The notes under the pieces are model-generated. The model was not told the origin of the DNA and did not search any database. It worked only from the letters and a program-made list of their open reading frames with translations. Below, piece by piece: positions 14,897 through 16,478 of a stretch of 16,478 nt of DNA. Source of the stretch: an uncultured Bacilli bacterium (lineage in GTDB: Bacteria; Bacillota_I; Bacilli_A; RF39; UBA660); contig CANRPL010000029.1 of assembly GCA_947632495.1 (NCBI GenBank), positions 1-16,478 on the forward strand, in the 5' to 3' direction. A program made the translations under genes and the position numbers. Position 1 is the stretch's first letter. Each line of letters begins with the position of its first letter.

Positions 14897-15940
14897 TAAC
14901 TTTCTAGCTTGATCTTCCGTAATCAAGGCTTCAATAATATCATCTAAATCGCCATCCATAACACGAGCTAGTTGCATAGTTGAATAACCGATACGATGGT
15001 CTGTAACTCTATTTTGAGGATAGTTATAAGTACGAATCTTTTCAGAACGGTCACCAGTACCTATTTTACTTCTTCGTTCACTACCAAGTTCTGCTTCTTG
15101 ACGTTCAAGTTCCGCTTCGTATAAGCGAGCTTTTAAAACTTGCATAGCCTCAGCTTTGTTTTGAATTTGACTACGTTGATTTTGACAAGTAACAACAGTA
15201 TTAGTAGGTAAATGGGTAATACGAACAGCTGATGGCGTCGTATTTACACCCTGTCCACCATGACCTGATGCACAGTAGACATCAATACGCAAATCACTAT
15301 CTTTAATTTCAATATCAATATCTTCTACTTCTGGCATAACTAATACAGTCGCTGTCGATGTTTGAATACGACCTTGCGATTCAGTTGTAGGAACTCTTTG
15401 AACACGATGAGAGCCACTCTCATATTTTAATTTTGAATAAACATTATCGCCTTTAACACGAAATTCAATTTGCGAGTAACCGCCAGCAGTACCCTCTTCA
15501 GCATTGATTTCTTCAATACGCCAACCTTGCTTTTCTGCATAATAACAATACATTCGGTATAAATCACCAGCAAAGATATTAGCTTCATCGCCACCAGCGG
15601 CACCTCTTATTTCCACAATAACATCTTTACCATCATTAGGATCTTTTGGTAATAAGAGAATTTCAAAATTAGCTTCTAGTTCACTTTTACGAGCCGTAGC
15701 CTTATCCAATTCTTCACGAGCTAAATCACCTAATTCGGGATCTTTCATCATTTCTTTAGCATCATCAATAGTCGCTAAAAGCTTTTTATATTCATTATAA
15801 GCATCATATGCCTCCTTTAATGATGCTTGTTCTTTAGTTAATTCAGCCATCTTTTTGACATCGGAAAAAACCTCTGGTTTCATGAGTTCTTCTTGTAATT
15901 CTAAATAACGTGTTTCAATTGCTTTTAACCTTTCAATCAT
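14885..15940 (-). CDS. prfA: Peptide chain release factor 1
   Basis: Class I release factor that reads UAA and UAG in the ribosomal A site and triggers peptide release. Visible: N-terminal helical domain 1 (1-100), PCRF domain with GAAGGDEANIFA (113-124), the codon-reading loop RVPTTESQGR (182-191) with the PxT tripeptide as P184-T185-T186, and catalytic SGHGGQGVNTT (225-235) with GGQ at 228-230. The C-terminal part GSERRSKIGTGDRSEKIRTY (286-305) is RF1-type. 351 residues is normal. RF1 is preferred over RF2 because a PxT and not an SPF tripeptide is present. SD GAGAGGAAG precedes ATG 15940. It heads an operon from a near-consensus promoter, followed by prmC, which modifies its Gln230. Confidence 0.97.
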   Translation of the reverse strand: MIERLKAIETRYLELQEELMKPEVFSDVKKMAELTKEQASLKEAYDAYNEYKKLLATIDDAKEMMKDPELGDLAREELDKATARKSELEANFEILLLPKDPNDGKDVIVEIRGAAGGDEANIFAGDLYRMYCYYAEKQGWRIEEINAEEGTAGGYSQIEFRVKGDNVYSKLKYESGSHRVQRVPTTESQGRIQTSTATVLVMPEVEDIDIEIKDSDLRIDVYCASGHGGQGVNTTPSAVRITHLPTNTVVTCQNQRSQIQNKAEAMQVLKARLYEAELERQEAELGSERRSKIGTGDRSEKIRTYNYPQNRVTDHRIGYSTMQLARVMDGDLDDIIEALITEDQARKLKGE

Positions 15941-15969
15941 CAGTATCTTCCTCTCTTTAACTATTCTAA

Positions 15970-15998
15970 ATTATACTATATTTAATGGTATTTGACAA
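15970..15998 (-). promoter_or_regulatory. Near-consensus promoter for the prfA operon
   Basis: The -35 is TTGTCA (15993-15998), the spacer is 17 bp and the -10 is TATAAT (15970-15975). Predicted +1 is near 15963, with a leader of about 23 nt. The -35 follows the T tract of the rpoE terminator after a single C. This is the best promoter match in the window. Confidence 0.85.
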
Positions 15999-15999
15999 G

Positions 16000-16031
16000 A
16001 AAAAAGAACTAGCTTAATTTTCTTCTAGTTC
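16000..16031 (-). terminator. Intrinsic terminator of rpoE
   Basis: Stem GAACTAG / CTAGTTC (16025-16031 and 16006-16012) around a 12-nt loop, then six T residues (16000-16005) on the minus strand. The 5' arm and loop lie within the last codons and the TAA of rpoE. Confidence 0.8.
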
Positions 16032-16448
16032 ATCTTCAGTCAAAATAGCTAAATCACCAATATCATCTTCATTGTCATCTAATTCATCTTCATCAGAATC
16101 CATAGCGTCGATATTTTCATCTTCCTCTTCTTCTTCCATTTCAACTTCGCTATCTTCATCATCATCTTCATCGTCATCAATTGTAACAACTTGAGCAGTA
16201 TGACGATTGCGTAAGTCCCACTCTGCTGTATCATCTAAAAAGATAAATCTTTTATCCGTTGTTAGTGAAGTATAAAAGTCACCTATTTTAGCAGCGTATT
16301 CTTCATCAGATAAAGATAAAAGCTTACTAATTTCCTTAAAGATAAGAGCGGTATTCATTGGTGCTTTTTTTTCTTGTAAAATCAATTCTGTTAAATCTGT
16401 ATATGACAATAATTCTAATTCTTCTTTTTTCATTTTACTTAAACTCAT
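16014..16448 (-). CDS. rpoE: DNA-directed RNA polymerase delta subunit
   Basis: Auxiliary RNA polymerase subunit of Bacillota and relatives that speeds enzyme recycling and alters sensitivity to initiating NTP levels. Residues 1-82 form the HARE-HTH globular domain: SYTDLTELILQEKKAPMNT (15-33), then a DEEYAAKIGDFYTSLTTD stretch (48-65) and RFIFLDDTAEWDLRNRH (67-83). From about 88 to the end is the disordered, nearly all Asp/Glu tail (EMEEEEEDE, DSDEDELDDNEDD), the hallmark of this subunit. Start: ATG 16448 has GGAGG 7 nt upstream (16455-16460 on the plus strand reads CCCTCC). A further in-frame start at 16469 would put that SD inside the gene. The result is 144 residues. The promoter lies outside the window. 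The terminator overlaps the 3' end. Confidence 0.95.
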   Translation of the reverse strand: MSLSKMKKEELELLSYTDLTELILQEKKAPMNTALIFKEISKLLSLSDEEYAAKIGDFYTSLTTDKRFIFLDDTAEWDLRNRHTAQVVTIDDDEDDDEDSEVEMEEEEEDENIDAMDSDEDELDDNEDDIGDLAILTEDELEEN

Positions 16449-16454
16449 CAAAAT

Positions 16455-16460
16455 CCCTCC
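16455..16460 (-). promoter_or_regulatory. Ribosome binding site fixing the rpoE start
   Basis: Minus-strand GGAGGG precedes ATG 16448 at ideal spacing, so the upstream in-frame ATG at 16469 is rejected. The last 18 bases of the window beyond it show no further recognisable signal. Confidence 0.8.
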
Positions 16461-16478
16461 AAATATCATCCTACATAG

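Noticed and set aside
16060..16185. Apparent ATC/TCT-rich simple repeat
   Set aside because: It is the Asp/Glu-rich tail of the RNA polymerase delta subunit; the periodicity follows GAT/GAA codons.

Overview
The window is a compact, AT-rich bacterial chromosome segment (roughly 30% G+C by eye). Every supportable gene lies on the minus strand, so transcription runs from high to low coordinates. The T-box-controlled pheS-pheT operon, RNA polymerase delta subunit, SD-driven starts (AGGAGG/AGGTGAT), very short spacers and frequent 4-26 bp overlaps indicate a small-genome Bacillota lineage near the Mollicutes, for example the uncultured gut RF39-type groups. That placement is inference. UGA is used as a stop (rnhB, the MBL gene, two unknown genes), so this is code 11 and not the Mycoplasma code.

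Layout in transcription order. (1) rpoE at 16448-16014 ends in its own terminator. (2) A strong promoter (15970-15998) starts prfA-prmC-rnhB-DHH phosphoesterase-MBL hydrolase (15940-12039): release factor 1, its glutamine methyltransferase, RNase HII, an NrnB-like oligoribonuclease and a glyoxalase-II-like hydrolase, most of them translationally coupled. (3) A promoter at 12004-12032 drives a Phe T-box leader (UUC specifier at 11904-11906), then pheS and pheT, ending at a terminator at 8333-8352. (4) A monocistronic unit encodes a small membrane-anchored protein with a six-cysteine tail (8284-7769). (5) Two coupled genes of unknown function precede priA (7721-3499). The first looks like a decayed EAL fold and the second carries DUF2357-like motifs. 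(6) A promoter at 3464-3493 drives two coiled-coil proteins of similar architecture (3425-1887), ending at a perfect terminator. (7) A promoter overlapping that terminator drives an unknown alpha/beta protein (1820-732), whose 3' end overlaps a XerC/XerD-type recombinase that runs off the window at base 1.

Most of the window is housekeeping: translation termination, tRNA-Phe charging, RNA/DNA hybrid removal, nano-RNA turnover, replication restart and chromosome dimer resolution. No CRISPR, insertion sequence, prophage, tRNA or rRNA was seen. The real unknowns are the five lineage-type proteins in sections 5-7 and the Cys-tailed membrane protein. The regulatory layout is also notable: promoter -35 boxes sit directly in or against the preceding terminators, and a hairpin has the prfA stop codon in its loop just ahead of prmC. 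No gap exceeds 300 bases. The largest (11766-12038) is filled by the pheS leader and its promoter.
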